Assembly (NCBI GenBank): GCA_026985755.1
Contig: JALSPX010000229.1
Location: forward strand, 1-8,152
Source: Sulfurovum sp.
GTDB lineage: Bacteria > Campylobacterota > Campylobacteria > Campylobacterales > Sulfurovaceae
DNA: 8,152 nucleotides
Direction of reading: 5' to 3'
In this document: positions 1-7,298 of the stretch, piece by piece
Layout of the letters: the number at the start of each line of letters is the position of its first letter
Numbering within the stretch: the stretch's first letter is position 1
Notes under the pieces: model-generated
What the model was told of the DNA's origin: nothing
The model's input: the letters and a program-made list of their open reading frames with translations, nothing else
Databases searched by the model: none
Made by a program: the position numbers and the translations under genes

Positions 1-980
1 TCAATGCCCTGGTCATACCAAATAGCCCAGAGACTACGATTGATACCATTTCTATAGAAACAAAAGAAGAAACAAAAACAGAAGAAATGCCTCTCATCTC
101 AGATGAACCTGAAGAGAAAGATATTGGTATAAAAGAGGATATCCTACCAGATACCCCTGAAGATGAAAAAAGTATAGAAGAACCTATTGCACCAATTGTC
201 ATTAATATTGAAACAATTTCTCAAAGCATCGGTATCTCTCAAGAGGACTATAGCGTATTTTTGGATGAGTACATGGATACAGCAATTACATTAGAGGATG
301 ATTTGAAAAGTGATGATCCTGAAATACGTACGACAGCTATCGAAACACTTATTCAACTTGCAGAAGTCTTGCATCTTCCCAAAGTCAATGAAATCATCTC
401 CAGTATAGATACACTCCCCTCAGATAAACGTATAGATGGTGTTAGCACATTTTACAATACACTTTCAAGCATCACAGTAGAAACGCAAGACACAAAAACA
501 CAAAGTAGCGGGATACACTATGCTGAAGAAGAGAATGATGAAAATAAAATTGAACTTTTTGATCTTGATATAGATAGCAATGATGAAAAGGAAGCAGTAA
601 AAGGTTTTGGGTCTATTGACCTGAGTGAAGTCAAACCCATGCCTTTCCCATTTAAAATATCCCAAGCAGCTGAGGAGCTTTCATTACCAGAAGAACTTAT
701 CGAGGAGTTTGTACATGACTTTATTGAACAAGCACACGAAGAGACACAAAAAATGTTAGCAGCCTATGAAAAAGGTGATTTAGATACAATCCAAAAAATT
801 GGTCATTTACTTAAAGGCACCTCTAGCAATTTACGTATTCATGCACTTGCTGATACACTCTATGCCATTCAATTTTGCGAGGACAGCACACAATTAGAAG
901 ATTTGATCAAACAATATTGGGGACATTTCTTGTCTTTTGAACAACAAGTTGATGCACTTGCACATAAAGGAAAAAACTAA
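1..980 (+). CDS. HPt-domain phosphotransfer protein, 5' end cut by the window
   Basis: The reading frame is open to the left edge (first full codon at 3-5, no stop), so the ATG at 87 is probably internal; it also lacks a good ribosome binding site. Residue numbers here count from that ATG. Residues 1-45 are an acidic, Glu/Pro/Thr-rich linker. Residues 50-125 form a helical domain that aligns with an HPt fold but has Glu86 where the phospho-histidine should be. Another acidic linker follows (about 130-185). Residues 195-290 are a canonical HPt domain with the motif HLLKGTSSNL, whose His240 (codon 804-806) is the expected phosphoacceptor. HPt domains shuttle phosphate between the receiver of a hybrid kinase and a response regulator. 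The stop overlaps the start of the hybrid kinase (TAATG), implying translational coupling and a shared relay. What lies N-terminal is unknown. The HPt call is firm; the pseudo-HPt is inference from hand alignment. Confidence 0.85.
   Translation, partial: NALVIPNSPETTIDTISIETKEETKTEEMPLISDEPEEKDIGIKEDILPDTPEDEKSIEEPIAPIVINIETISQSIGISQEDYSVFLDEYMDTAITLEDDLKSDDPEIRTTAIETLIQLAEVLHLPKVNEIISSIDTLPSDKRIDGVSTFYNTLSSITVETQDTKTQSSGIHYAEEENDENKIELFDLDIDSNDEKEAVKGFGSIDLSEVKPMPFPFKISQAAEELSLPEELIEEFVHDFIEQAHEETQKMLAAYEKGDLDTIQKIGHLLKGTSSNLRIHALADTLYAIQFCEDSTQLEDLIKQYWGHFLSFEQQVDALAHKGKN
966..971 (+). promoter_or_regulatory. Ribosome binding site of the hybrid kinase
   Basis: AAAGGA lies 8 bases before the ATG at 980, inside the last codons of the HPt gene. 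With the TAATG stop/start overlap it fixes the kinase start and suggests coupled translation. Confidence 0.7.
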
Positions 981-3900
981 TGACTATACGCAATAGACTT
1001 AAACTTATTGGGCTTGTACCGATTCTACTTCTACTTATATTATCTGGCTATTTTTTGCTCACATCGTATATAAAGTTTGAAAAAGCTCGTACCCTCAAGA
1101 CAGTACTCACAAACAATGCCTCACTCTCTTCTACACTTACACAAATAGGAAAAGAGAGGGGGCTTACCGCACTTTATCTTGGTAGCGATAAAGCACACTT
1201 TTCAGACTCCCTGCAAAAACAGAGAAAAAGCACAGATGCCTCAGTGATTGCACTTGAAAAAAATATACATATCGAAAATAATGGCTATGTTCCTCCTCTA
1301 CTTAAACTACTAGGAGAAGAACATATACTAGATACAAATAAATATAAACATCTTTTAAAAAATATAAAAACATTGCCTTTAGTTCGCAAAGAAGTAGATG
1401 CTCCAGAACCAAATTTTCAAAAAATATTTTTTGATGGCTACACCAACAAAATCACAACACCTATTTTAGATAATTTACTACAAATTAACAATTTTGCATT
1501 AAATACTGAAATGTCATCACTGATTAATGTCCTATCACAACTCTATATTGCAAAAGAAAATGCAGGGCTAGAGAGAGGTCTCGTTGCCTATTATATGAGT
1601 AAAGAGACCCCAATGTCAGTCAAAGAGCTTACCTTATGGGAGCAGTTTAAAACCAAGGCAAATATTTTTGATGTTAAAAATATAAGTAATAGTGTTGTAC
1701 AGCAACAACTTAATACAATATTTTCAAACCCAAAAAATTTAAAAGCTTTAGCAGCACTTGCTAAAACGTCAACATCTATTGCAACAGATGTAAATACAGG
1801 TGCGTACACAAATGAAAGTATGGATTGGTTTTCTTTGCAAACACAAAAAATATCTATGTTGTCCAAAGCAGAACTTGTCACATCAAATATGTTATGGCAA
1901 GCCAGTGATACCTATTTGCAAAAACAATTGCTTCTACTACTTGTTGCAGCTGCCGTTTCTTTACTCAGCCTTCTCTTGGCGTATTTGGGATATATCACTT
2001 CTCGTGACATTACGCATAATATGCATGAACTAGAAACTGTTCTCAACAAGGCTGTGGATGAAATGAAAAATAGTGAAGGATACCTCTCTACAGATACTGC
2101 TAACATTGAAAATATACAACTAGATACACACGAAGGTACCAAAGAAGCCTATAGATTTCTAGAAACACTCGTTGAAAATGCAAAAGATGATAAAAGAATT
2201 GCACTTCAAGCCAATGAAGCCAAATCCCTTTTTCTTGCCAATATGTCACATGAAATTAGAACACCACTTAATGGGATTGTTGGCTTTACTGAAATATTAA
2301 GAAATACTGAACTTACCCCAGAGCAAGATGAATTTCTCTCTATTATTGATAAAAGTTCAGAGAACCTTTTAAATATTATCAATAATATTCTTGATCTCTC
2401 AAAAATTGAAAGCAATAAAATCGAAATTGAGAATATTGTTTTTGATGCCCAAGAAGAGTTTGAATCTGCTATTGAAACCTATGCAGTCGGTGCTGCAGAA
2501 AAAAATATTGATTTAAATTACTATATGGATCCTAGTATTGCAAACAAATTAAAAGGTGACCCTACAAAAATTAAAGAGGTACTAATTAATTTACTCTCCA
2601 ATGCTATCAAATTTACCTCAAAAGGTGGAGAGATTAACCTTGTTATAAAGAAAATTCAAAACGATGATGACTTAAATCCACGTATAGCCTTTTCGGTGCA
2701 AGATGATGGTATCGGTATGACCAAAGAGCAGCAGTCTCGTATCTTTGATGCTTTCTCCCAAGCAGATGCGTCTGTCACTAGAAAGTATGGAGGTACAGGA
2801 CTAGGATTAACGATATCCAGTCAATTTGTTGAACTTTTGGGTGGTACGCTTGCTTTAGAGAGTGAAAAAGACCATGGTACTACATTCTTTTTCTCTTTAC
2901 CGCTTGAGGAAATTGCTACTGATGATATACATACCAAGCATAGCTTTAAGGATCTTAGCATTGGTAAATATGAACAAGAGGTACCTACAAAACTTGATAC
3001 CTATCTCCAAGACTACTTTAAGTACTTCGGACCAACTATGAAACGTTTTGACTCTATAGGAGGGCTCAAAGAGCTTATAGATAACAATACATGTGAAAAT
3101 TTCTGGATTGATATTGATAAAGCAAAACAAAATGTTCTGGATGCTGTAAGCAATATAGATAAGTCCAAACTTATTGCGATAGCCAATGTAACAAGCCGTC
3201 AAAAAATTGAAGCACTGAAGCTCAACCCTGAAAATGTTATCTATAAACCACTGACGCTCTCTAAATTAAAAAATATTTTAATCAAGAGTAGCCAAGAGAG
3301 TACAGAAGTTGAAGAAGAGACTATCCCTACACATGCCACAACCTTTGATGCCAAAATCCTTGTTACTGAAGATAATATTATTAATCAAAAATTAATTAAG
3401 CGTATTCTTGAAGAGCATGGAATGACTGTAGATTTGGCAAATAATGGTCTTGAATCTTTTGAAAAGCGTCGAGCCAATGACTATGATTTACTCTTTATGG
3501 ATATACAAATGCCTGTGATGGATGGGATTGAAGCAACCCATGAAATTTTAGATTACGAAGAAGATGAAGAGGTATCTCACGTACCTATTATTGCACTCAC
3601 AGCAAACGCACTAAAAGGAGACAGAGAACGTTTCCTGAATGAAGGTATGGATGAATATATCACCAAACCTATAGAGACAGCGGAACTCCTTTATGTACTC
3701 AATAAGTTTTTGTCACATAAGGCAAAGTTATCAGTCAATACACCTACCCAAAACAAAAAGAGTACCCCATCTGTAGAGATACAAGAAGTATCCCCTAGCC
3801 AATCAATCCAAACGGAAGAGAAAGAGGAGCCAACTAACGAAAACCTTCCTTTAGAATTGGAAACATTACAGGTAGAGGAAGAAAACAAAAACCCTATAGA

Positions 3901-4237
3901 TATGATTTCTCTAGATCCATCAGAAGAGATAACTATCACTCCTGACAATGAAAATCAGCACGATGATAAGCCAAAGAAAATACTCATTGCTAAAAAGTTT
4001 TTACTTGAACGTAGGATACTTATTAAGGTGTTAGACAACTTAGGATATAGCTATGATTCCTTAGAAAACCTAGAAACACTGAGAGAAGAGATAGCCTCTG
4101 AAAAATATGATATTATTTTCACTGACAGCCATCTTCTTCCAGAAAATATCTCCCAGCTCCAGGAAGAGATTACTATCGTTACAGGGAATAAGACAAAAGA
4201 AGATATTGAAACAATCATTATCAAGAAGAGAGGATAA
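980..4237 (+). CDS. Membrane hybrid histidine kinase with NIT-like sensor and three receiver-like domains
   Basis: A 1085-residue inner-membrane sensor kinase. Transmembrane segments are at about 9-27 and 317-340 and enclose a helical periplasmic domain. That domain has paired ERG motifs (59-61 and 198-200) and a QRKSTD stretch, typical of the NIT (nitrate/nitrite-sensing) family; the ligand is not proven. No clear HAMP domain follows; the linker (341-405) looks coiled-coil. HisKA has the H-box MSHEIRTPLNG with His424. HATPase shows N-box Asn537/Asn541, G1 DDGIG (575-579), an F-box near 588-592 and G2 GGTGLG (604-609). A degenerate receiver (about 656-775) keeps Asp711 and Lys756-Pro757 but lacks the first acidic pair. 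An intact receiver (about 791-912) has Glu797/Asp798, Asp841, Thr874 and Lys896. After an acidic linker comes a short degenerate receiver (997-1085) with Lys-Lys at the acidic pair. Start chosen by the ribosome binding site and the TAATG overlap. Confidence 0.9.
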   Translation: MTIRNRLKLIGLVPILLLLILSGYFLLTSYIKFEKARTLKTVLTNNASLSSTLTQIGKERGLTALYLGSDKAHFSDSLQKQRKSTDASVIALEKNIHIENNGYVPPLLKLLGEEHILDTNKYKHLLKNIKTLPLVRKEVDAPEPNFQKIFFDGYTNKITTPILDNLLQINNFALNTEMSSLINVLSQLYIAKENAGLERGLVAYYMSKETPMSVKELTLWEQFKTKANIFDVKNISNSVVQQQLNTIFSNPKNLKALAALAKTSTSIATDVNTGAYTNESMDWFSLQTQKISMLSKAELVTSNMLWQASDTYLQKQLLLLLVAAAVSLLSLLLAYLGYITSRDITHNMHELETVLNKAVDEMKNSEGYLSTDTANIENIQLDTHEGTKEAYRFLETLVENAKDDKRIALQANEAKSLFLANMSHEIRTPLNGIVGFTEILRNTELTPEQDEFLSIIDKSSENLLNIINNILDLSKIESNKIEIENIVFDAQEEFESAIETYAVGAAEKNIDLNYYMDPSIANKLKGDPTKIKEVLINLLSNAIKFTSKGGEINLVIKKIQNDDDLNPRIAFSVQDDGIGMTKEQQSRIFDAFSQADASVTRKYGGTGLGLTISSQFVELLGGTLALESEKDHGTTFFFSLPLEEIATDDIHTKHSFKDLSIGKYEQEVPTKLDTYLQDYFKYFGPTMKRFDSIGGLKELIDNNTCENFWIDIDKAKQNVLDAVSNIDKSKLIAIANVTSRQKIEALKLNPENVIYKPLTLSKLKNILIKSSQESTEVEEETIPTHATTFDAKILVTEDNIINQKLIKRILEEHGMTVDLANNGLESFEKRRANDYDLLFMDIQMPVMDGIEATHEILDYEEDEEVSHVPIIALTANALKGDRERFLNEGMDEYITKPIETAELLYVLNKFLSHKAKLSVNTPTQNKKSTPSVEIQEVSPSQSIQTEEKEEPTNENLPLELETLQVEEENKNPIDMISLDPSEEITITPDNENQHDDKPKKILIAKKFLLERRILIKVLDNLGYSYDSLENLETLREEIASEKYDIIFTDSHLLPENISQLQEEITIVTGNKTKEDIETIIIKKRG
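4229..4234 (+). promoter_or_regulatory. Ribosome binding site of the response regulator
   Basis: AGAGGA lies within the last codons of the kinase, 8 bases before the ATG at 4243. It supports that start and coupled expression across the 5-base intergenic gap. Confidence 0.6.
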
Positions 4238-4242
4238 GCAAT

Positions 4243-4608
4243 ATGGCACTCAAAGTACTCATCGTAGATGATGATTTTATCAACAGAAAACTACTGCAAA
4301 CTCTTCTGAAAAAGAATACCGATGTTATAGACATACAAGAAGCAGAAAATGGCTCTGATGCACTAGACAAACTTAAAAAAGACGCAGGGATTAATTTTAT
4401 TTTACTAGATATTATGATGCCTATAGTCGATGGTGTAGAGTTCTTAAAAATATTTAGAGCAGATATGGCAAATGCCCATATCCCTGTCATTGTGCTTTCC
4501 ACAGATGATACACGCAAAACGGAAGTCTTTGACAATGGCGCAAATGATTTTATCAGAAAGCCCATCAAAGAAGAAGATCTCTTTCATAAAATGGCACAAT
4601 GGTCTTAG
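4243..4608 (+). CDS. Stand-alone single-domain response regulator (CheY-like)
   Basis: A 121-residue protein consisting of one receiver domain with no output domain. The N-terminal strand KVLIVDDD carries the acidic Mg-binding residues (Asp9-Asp11). The phosphoacceptor is Asp56 in LLDIMMP, the switch Ser/Thr is at 86-87 (VLSTDD), and Lys106-Pro107 closes the active site. It is the last gene of the operon with the HPt protein and hybrid kinase, and is the likely final acceptor of the relay. Like CheY or Spo0F it would act by binding another protein or by passing phosphate on. The domain is complete at normal receiver length. Its TAG stop (4606-4608) lies inside the first unit of a heptamer tandem array. 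The target cannot be read from this window. Confidence 0.9.
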   Translation: MALKVLIVDDDFINRKLLQTLLKKNTDVIDIQEAENGSDALDKLKKDAGINFILLDIMMPIVDGVEFLKIFRADMANAHIPVIVLSTDDTRKTEVFDNGANDFIRKPIKEEDLFHKMAQWS

Positions 4609-4683
4609 GAATTAGGAATTAGGAATTAGGAATTAGGAATTAGGAATTAGGAATTAGGAATTAGGAATTAGGAATTAGGAATT
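4605..4683. repeat. 11-copy perfect 7-bp tandem repeat (TTAGGAA)n
   Basis: Eleven uninterrupted, identical copies of TTAGGAA (4605-4681) are followed by a partial TT. The array begins inside the response regulator's last codons, supplies its TAG stop, and ends at the hairpin before the lon stop. Perfect identity of all units implies recent slipped-strand expansion or active homogenisation. A 7-bp unit is not a multiple of three, but the stop lies in the first unit, so changes in copy number should not alter the protein. It would lie in the 3' untranslated region of the phosphorelay mRNA. Confidence 0.95.
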
Positions 4684-4710
4684 TTGACAGAGTCCGCTTG
4701 GACTTGTCAA
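4684..4710 (+). terminator. Hairpin between convergent response regulator and lon, probable terminator
   Basis: Left arm TTGACA (4684-4689), one bulged G (4690), AGTCC (4691-4695), loop GCTT, then GGACT (4700-4704) and TGTCAA (4705-4710), giving 11 paired bases. On the plus strand it is followed by GTTATTTTAC, a modest T-rich run. On the minus strand the stem is followed by AAAATTCC, a poor T-tract. It therefore fits better as terminator of the phosphorelay operon, though its position one base beyond the lon stop suggests it may work both ways. The T-runs are weak, so termination efficiency is uncertain. Confidence 0.6.
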
Positions 4711-4711
4711 G

Positions 4712-7135
4712 TTATTTTACAAATACTTCTTGTAATACTTCATCTATCTCTGATACCCCTACAATTTTAATATTATCTTTTACTTCACTTGGAATATCTT
4801 CCAAATCACGTTCTACGTTTTTAGCAGGGATAAGGGCTTTTTTCACGCCTGCTTTATATGCAGCGATAAGTTTTTCTTTGAGACCACCAATAGGCAGGAC
4901 TTTTCCTCTCAATGTTACTTCTCCAGTCATAGCAACCCTGTTATCAATTTTCTCTCCACTTAAGATAGATGCAATGGCTGTCACCATGGCAATACCTGCA
5001 CTTGGACCATCTTTAGGTGTGGCTCCTTCAGGTACGTGTATATGTAAATCATAGCGTTTATACACCTCACTTGGATCTAGCACAGTACCTTCTTCTCTCT
5101 CTTTTGTGCTTTTTGGAATGATCTCTTTAGGTATCTTCAGTTCACCTTTGTCTATACGCTTTTTGACCACAGAGTGGGCAATACGGACAGACTCTTTCAT
5201 GACATCACCAAGGCTCCCTGTAAGTTGCAATGCACCTTTTCCTTTGATTTTAATTGCCTCTATCGTAAGTACATCACCACCTACCGCAGTCCAGGCAAGC
5301 CCATTGACCACACCTACTTGTGGTTTTGCATGTACAGTAGAGATTTCAAATACTTTTTTATCGGTAAATTGTTTTAAATTTTTCTTGGTAATTGTAATAG
5401 CATTGATAGCTTTATTTTCCAATAATTTTCTTGCACTTTTTCGCATAAGTCCTGCAATACGACGACGTAAGTTTCTTACCCCTGCTTCTCTCGTATACTC
5501 GTCTATCAATAGTCTCAAAGCCTTGTCTGAGATAGAAAACTCTTGACGCTTCAATGCATGTTTTTTAAGCTCTTGTGGTATGAGATAACGCTTGGCTATC
5601 TCAAACTTCTCTTTAGGGGTATATGAATTGAGACCAATAAACTCCATTCTATCACGCAATGGTGCAGGAATACGTCCTACATCATTGGCAGTAGCAATAA
5701 AAATAGCTTTACTTAGATCCATATGAAAGTTTAAGTAATAGTCTCGGTACTTACTGTTTTGTTCAGGATCCAAAATCTCTAGCAGTGCAGCAGTGGGATC
5801 ACCCCTCATACTGCGTCCTACTTTGTCTATTTCGTCCAGGACAATCACCGGATCCATTGTCTTTGCCTCTACAAGTCCTTGTACCAAGCGCCCTGGCATA
5901 GCACCCACATAGGTACGTCTGTGCCCTCTAAGTTCATTGACATCTTCCAATCCACCCAATGCAATACGTACCAACGGACGACCTAATGCCCTTGCAATAG
6001 AGTTTGCCAAAGAGGTCTTACCCACCCCAGGAGGTCCAGCGAAACACAAAATAGCTCCATTACTCTCCTGCTGTTTAATACCTCTAAGTTCAGCAAGTTC
6101 ACGTACAGAGAAAAATTCCACGATCCTCTCTTTTGGTTTTTCTAAAGAGTAGTGGTCTTTATCGAGTTCTTCTGAAACTTTTTTGATACTCAAATTTTGC
6201 TTACTTAACTTACCAAAAGGCAACTCCAGTACCCATTCCAAATAGGTCTGCAATAGATTAGCATCCGAAGAGTCAGGGTGCATCCGTGCAAAACGATCAA
6301 GTTGTTTACTTATTTCTTTATAGGCATCCTCTTGCATATGTGGTTTGAGTGCTTCTATCTTTTCTCTAAATGTTGCTATCTCTTCTTGGCGTTGCGTATC
6401 CATACCCAGCTCTTGCTGTATCTCTTTGAGTTGCTCTTTTAAAAAATACTCTTTATTGTTTTGCTCCATTTTTGAATGTACTTTGGTACGTATTTCACGC
6501 TGAATCTTGGCAGACTCCATTTCTGAAGTTACCACATCTATCAGTGCCAAAAGACGTTTCTCAATATTCGGCTCTATATAGAGTCTATAGGCAACATCTT
6601 TATCAAGTTTCAGCATCGATGAGACCAAGTCAGCAATGCGATTTGGTTCATCATTCTCTTCTATGGTACGTACCAAATCTGCGGGGAAAGCACTGTTCAT
6701 ACTAGAGAGGCTTTTTATTTTGTCACGCAATATATCCATAAGTGCATCAGTTTTAAGTCTATTATATGCCTCCATTTTGACAATATCTATCACGGCTTGA
6801 TTAAAAGGAGATTCCGCTATTCTTTGCAGAATTTTTGCACGTGAATGTCCCTGAAAAAGTATTTTTACCCTTCCATCTGGTATATGCACTTTACGCATAA
6901 TCGAACCTACGACACCTACCTCATACATATCATCAAATACCCTGCTTCCCTCTTTCCCTTCTCTCGAAGAGGTCACAAAAAGTAGCGAATCGTTTTCCAT
7001 TGCATAGGTAGCAGCATCTATATCTTTTTGTTCAGTCAAAAAGATAGGACTTATCATAAATGGATAGAGAAAAAGCTCGTCCTCTACCACAACAGGTAGG
7101 GTAGCTGGGAACGCATCATAATCACTAAGTTGCAT
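4712..7135 (-). CDS. lon: ATP-dependent protease Lon
   Basis: An 807-residue cytoplasmic AAA+ serine protease that unfolds and degrades misfolded and selected regulatory proteins. Domains in order: N-terminal substrate-binding domain (about 10-200), coiled-coil segment (200-310), AAA+ ATPase (320-590) and Lon protease domain (600-807). The Walker A motif GPPGVGKT is at 367-374, Walker B with Asp434-Glu435, sensor-1 Asn484, an ATPase arginine near 494-496, and sensor-2 Arg554 in GVRNLRR. The proteolytic dyad is Ser712 (KDGPSAG) and Lys755 (GLKEK), with the same 43-residue spacing as in E. coli Lon. Length is slightly above the 784 residues of E. coli Lon, and all key residues are present. The start is supported by AAAGGA five bases upstream. 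It lies 163 bp downstream of bamD on the same strand and is probably cotranscribed. No recognisable heat-shock operator is visible upstream. Confidence 0.98.
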   Translation of the reverse strand: MQLSDYDAFPATLPVVVEDELFLYPFMISPIFLTEQKDIDAATYAMENDSLLFVTSSREGKEGSRVFDDMYEVGVVGSIMRKVHIPDGRVKILFQGHSRAKILQRIAESPFNQAVIDIVKMEAYNRLKTDALMDILRDKIKSLSSMNSAFPADLVRTIEENDEPNRIADLVSSMLKLDKDVAYRLYIEPNIEKRLLALIDVVTSEMESAKIQREIRTKVHSKMEQNNKEYFLKEQLKEIQQELGMDTQRQEEIATFREKIEALKPHMQEDAYKEISKQLDRFARMHPDSSDANLLQTYLEWVLELPFGKLSKQNLSIKKVSEELDKDHYSLEKPKERIVEFFSVRELAELRGIKQQESNGAILCFAGPPGVGKTSLANSIARALGRPLVRIALGGLEDVNELRGHRRTYVGAMPGRLVQGLVEAKTMDPVIVLDEIDKVGRSMRGDPTAALLEILDPEQNSKYRDYYLNFHMDLSKAIFIATANDVGRIPAPLRDRMEFIGLNSYTPKEKFEIAKRYLIPQELKKHALKRQEFSISDKALRLLIDEYTREAGVRNLRRRIAGLMRKSARKLLENKAINAITITKKNLKQFTDKKVFEISTVHAKPQVGVVNGLAWTAVGGDVLTIEAIKIKGKGALQLTGSLGDVMKESVRIAHSVVKKRIDKGELKIPKEIIPKSTKEREEGTVLDPSEVYKRYDLHIHVPEGATPKDGPSAGIAMVTAIASILSGEKIDNRVAMTGEVTLRGKVLPIGGLKEKLIAAYKAGVKKALIPAKNVERDLEDIPSEVKDNIKIVGVSEIDEVLQEVFVK

Positions 7136-7140
7136 AGTTA

Positions 7141-7146
7141 TCCTTT
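7141..7146 (-). promoter_or_regulatory. Ribosome binding site of lon
   Basis: On the minus strand AAAGGA lies 5 bases before the lon ATG (7135). This supports the chosen start. Confidence 0.65.
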
Positions 7147-7170
7147 GGATTTGTAATGTTTATTTGGTAT

Positions 7171-7249
7171 CGTAGGGGCAGATTCCATATCTGCCCTCAA
7201 TTTGCATAAATGTAATATTAGATGGGTAGATATGGAATCTACCCCTACG
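7171..7249. repeat. 79-bp twin-hairpin inverted repeat (REP/MITE-like) between bamD and lon
   Basis: Two 26-bp arms (7171-7196 and 7224-7249), beginning CGTAGGGG and ending CCCCTACG, are inverted copies matching at 24 of 26 positions and separated by a 27-bp AT-rich spacer. Each arm also folds on itself: GGGCAGAT/ATCTGCCC around TCCAT (7176-7196), and GGGTAGAT/ATCTACCC around ATGGA (7224-7244). The two mismatches between arms are paired with each other inside each small hairpin (C-G in one, T-A in the other). The layout fits a small non-autonomous mobile or REP-like palindrome. No transposase is nearby, and the flanking GGTAT/GGTCT is at best an imperfect target duplication. In the bamD-lon transcript it could act as RNA structure, such as an attenuator or stabiliser. 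Confidence 0.85.
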
Positions 7250-7298
7250 GGTCTATATCTTAATCCCAAATTATGCAATAGTATTGCCAAAATTTAGG

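Noticed and set aside
87..89. ATG at 87 as the true start of the HPt protein
   Set aside because: The frame continues open and similarly Glu/Thr-rich to the window edge, and the bases before the ATG (AGAAGAA) are a poor ribosome binding site. The gene more likely begins upstream.
4221..4568. Minus-strand open frame of 115 residues opposite the response regulator
   Set aside because: It is antisense to a clear receiver domain with all its active-site residues, so it is a shadow frame.
4698..5054. Plus-strand open frame of 118 residues opposite lon
   Set aside because: It lies wholly within the antisense of lon's conserved protease domain, with no ribosome binding site or recognisable protein, so it is a shadow frame.
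7166..7254. GGTAT/GGTCT flanking the twin-hairpin element as a target-site duplication
   Set aside because: Just 4 of 5 bases match and the sequence is short, which is not enough to claim an insertion footprint.
7275..7287. Palindrome GCAATA-G-TATTGC just downstream of bamD
   Set aside because: Six-base AT-rich arms with a one-base centre cannot form a good hairpin, there is no T-tract, and a chance origin or a minor site is just as likely.
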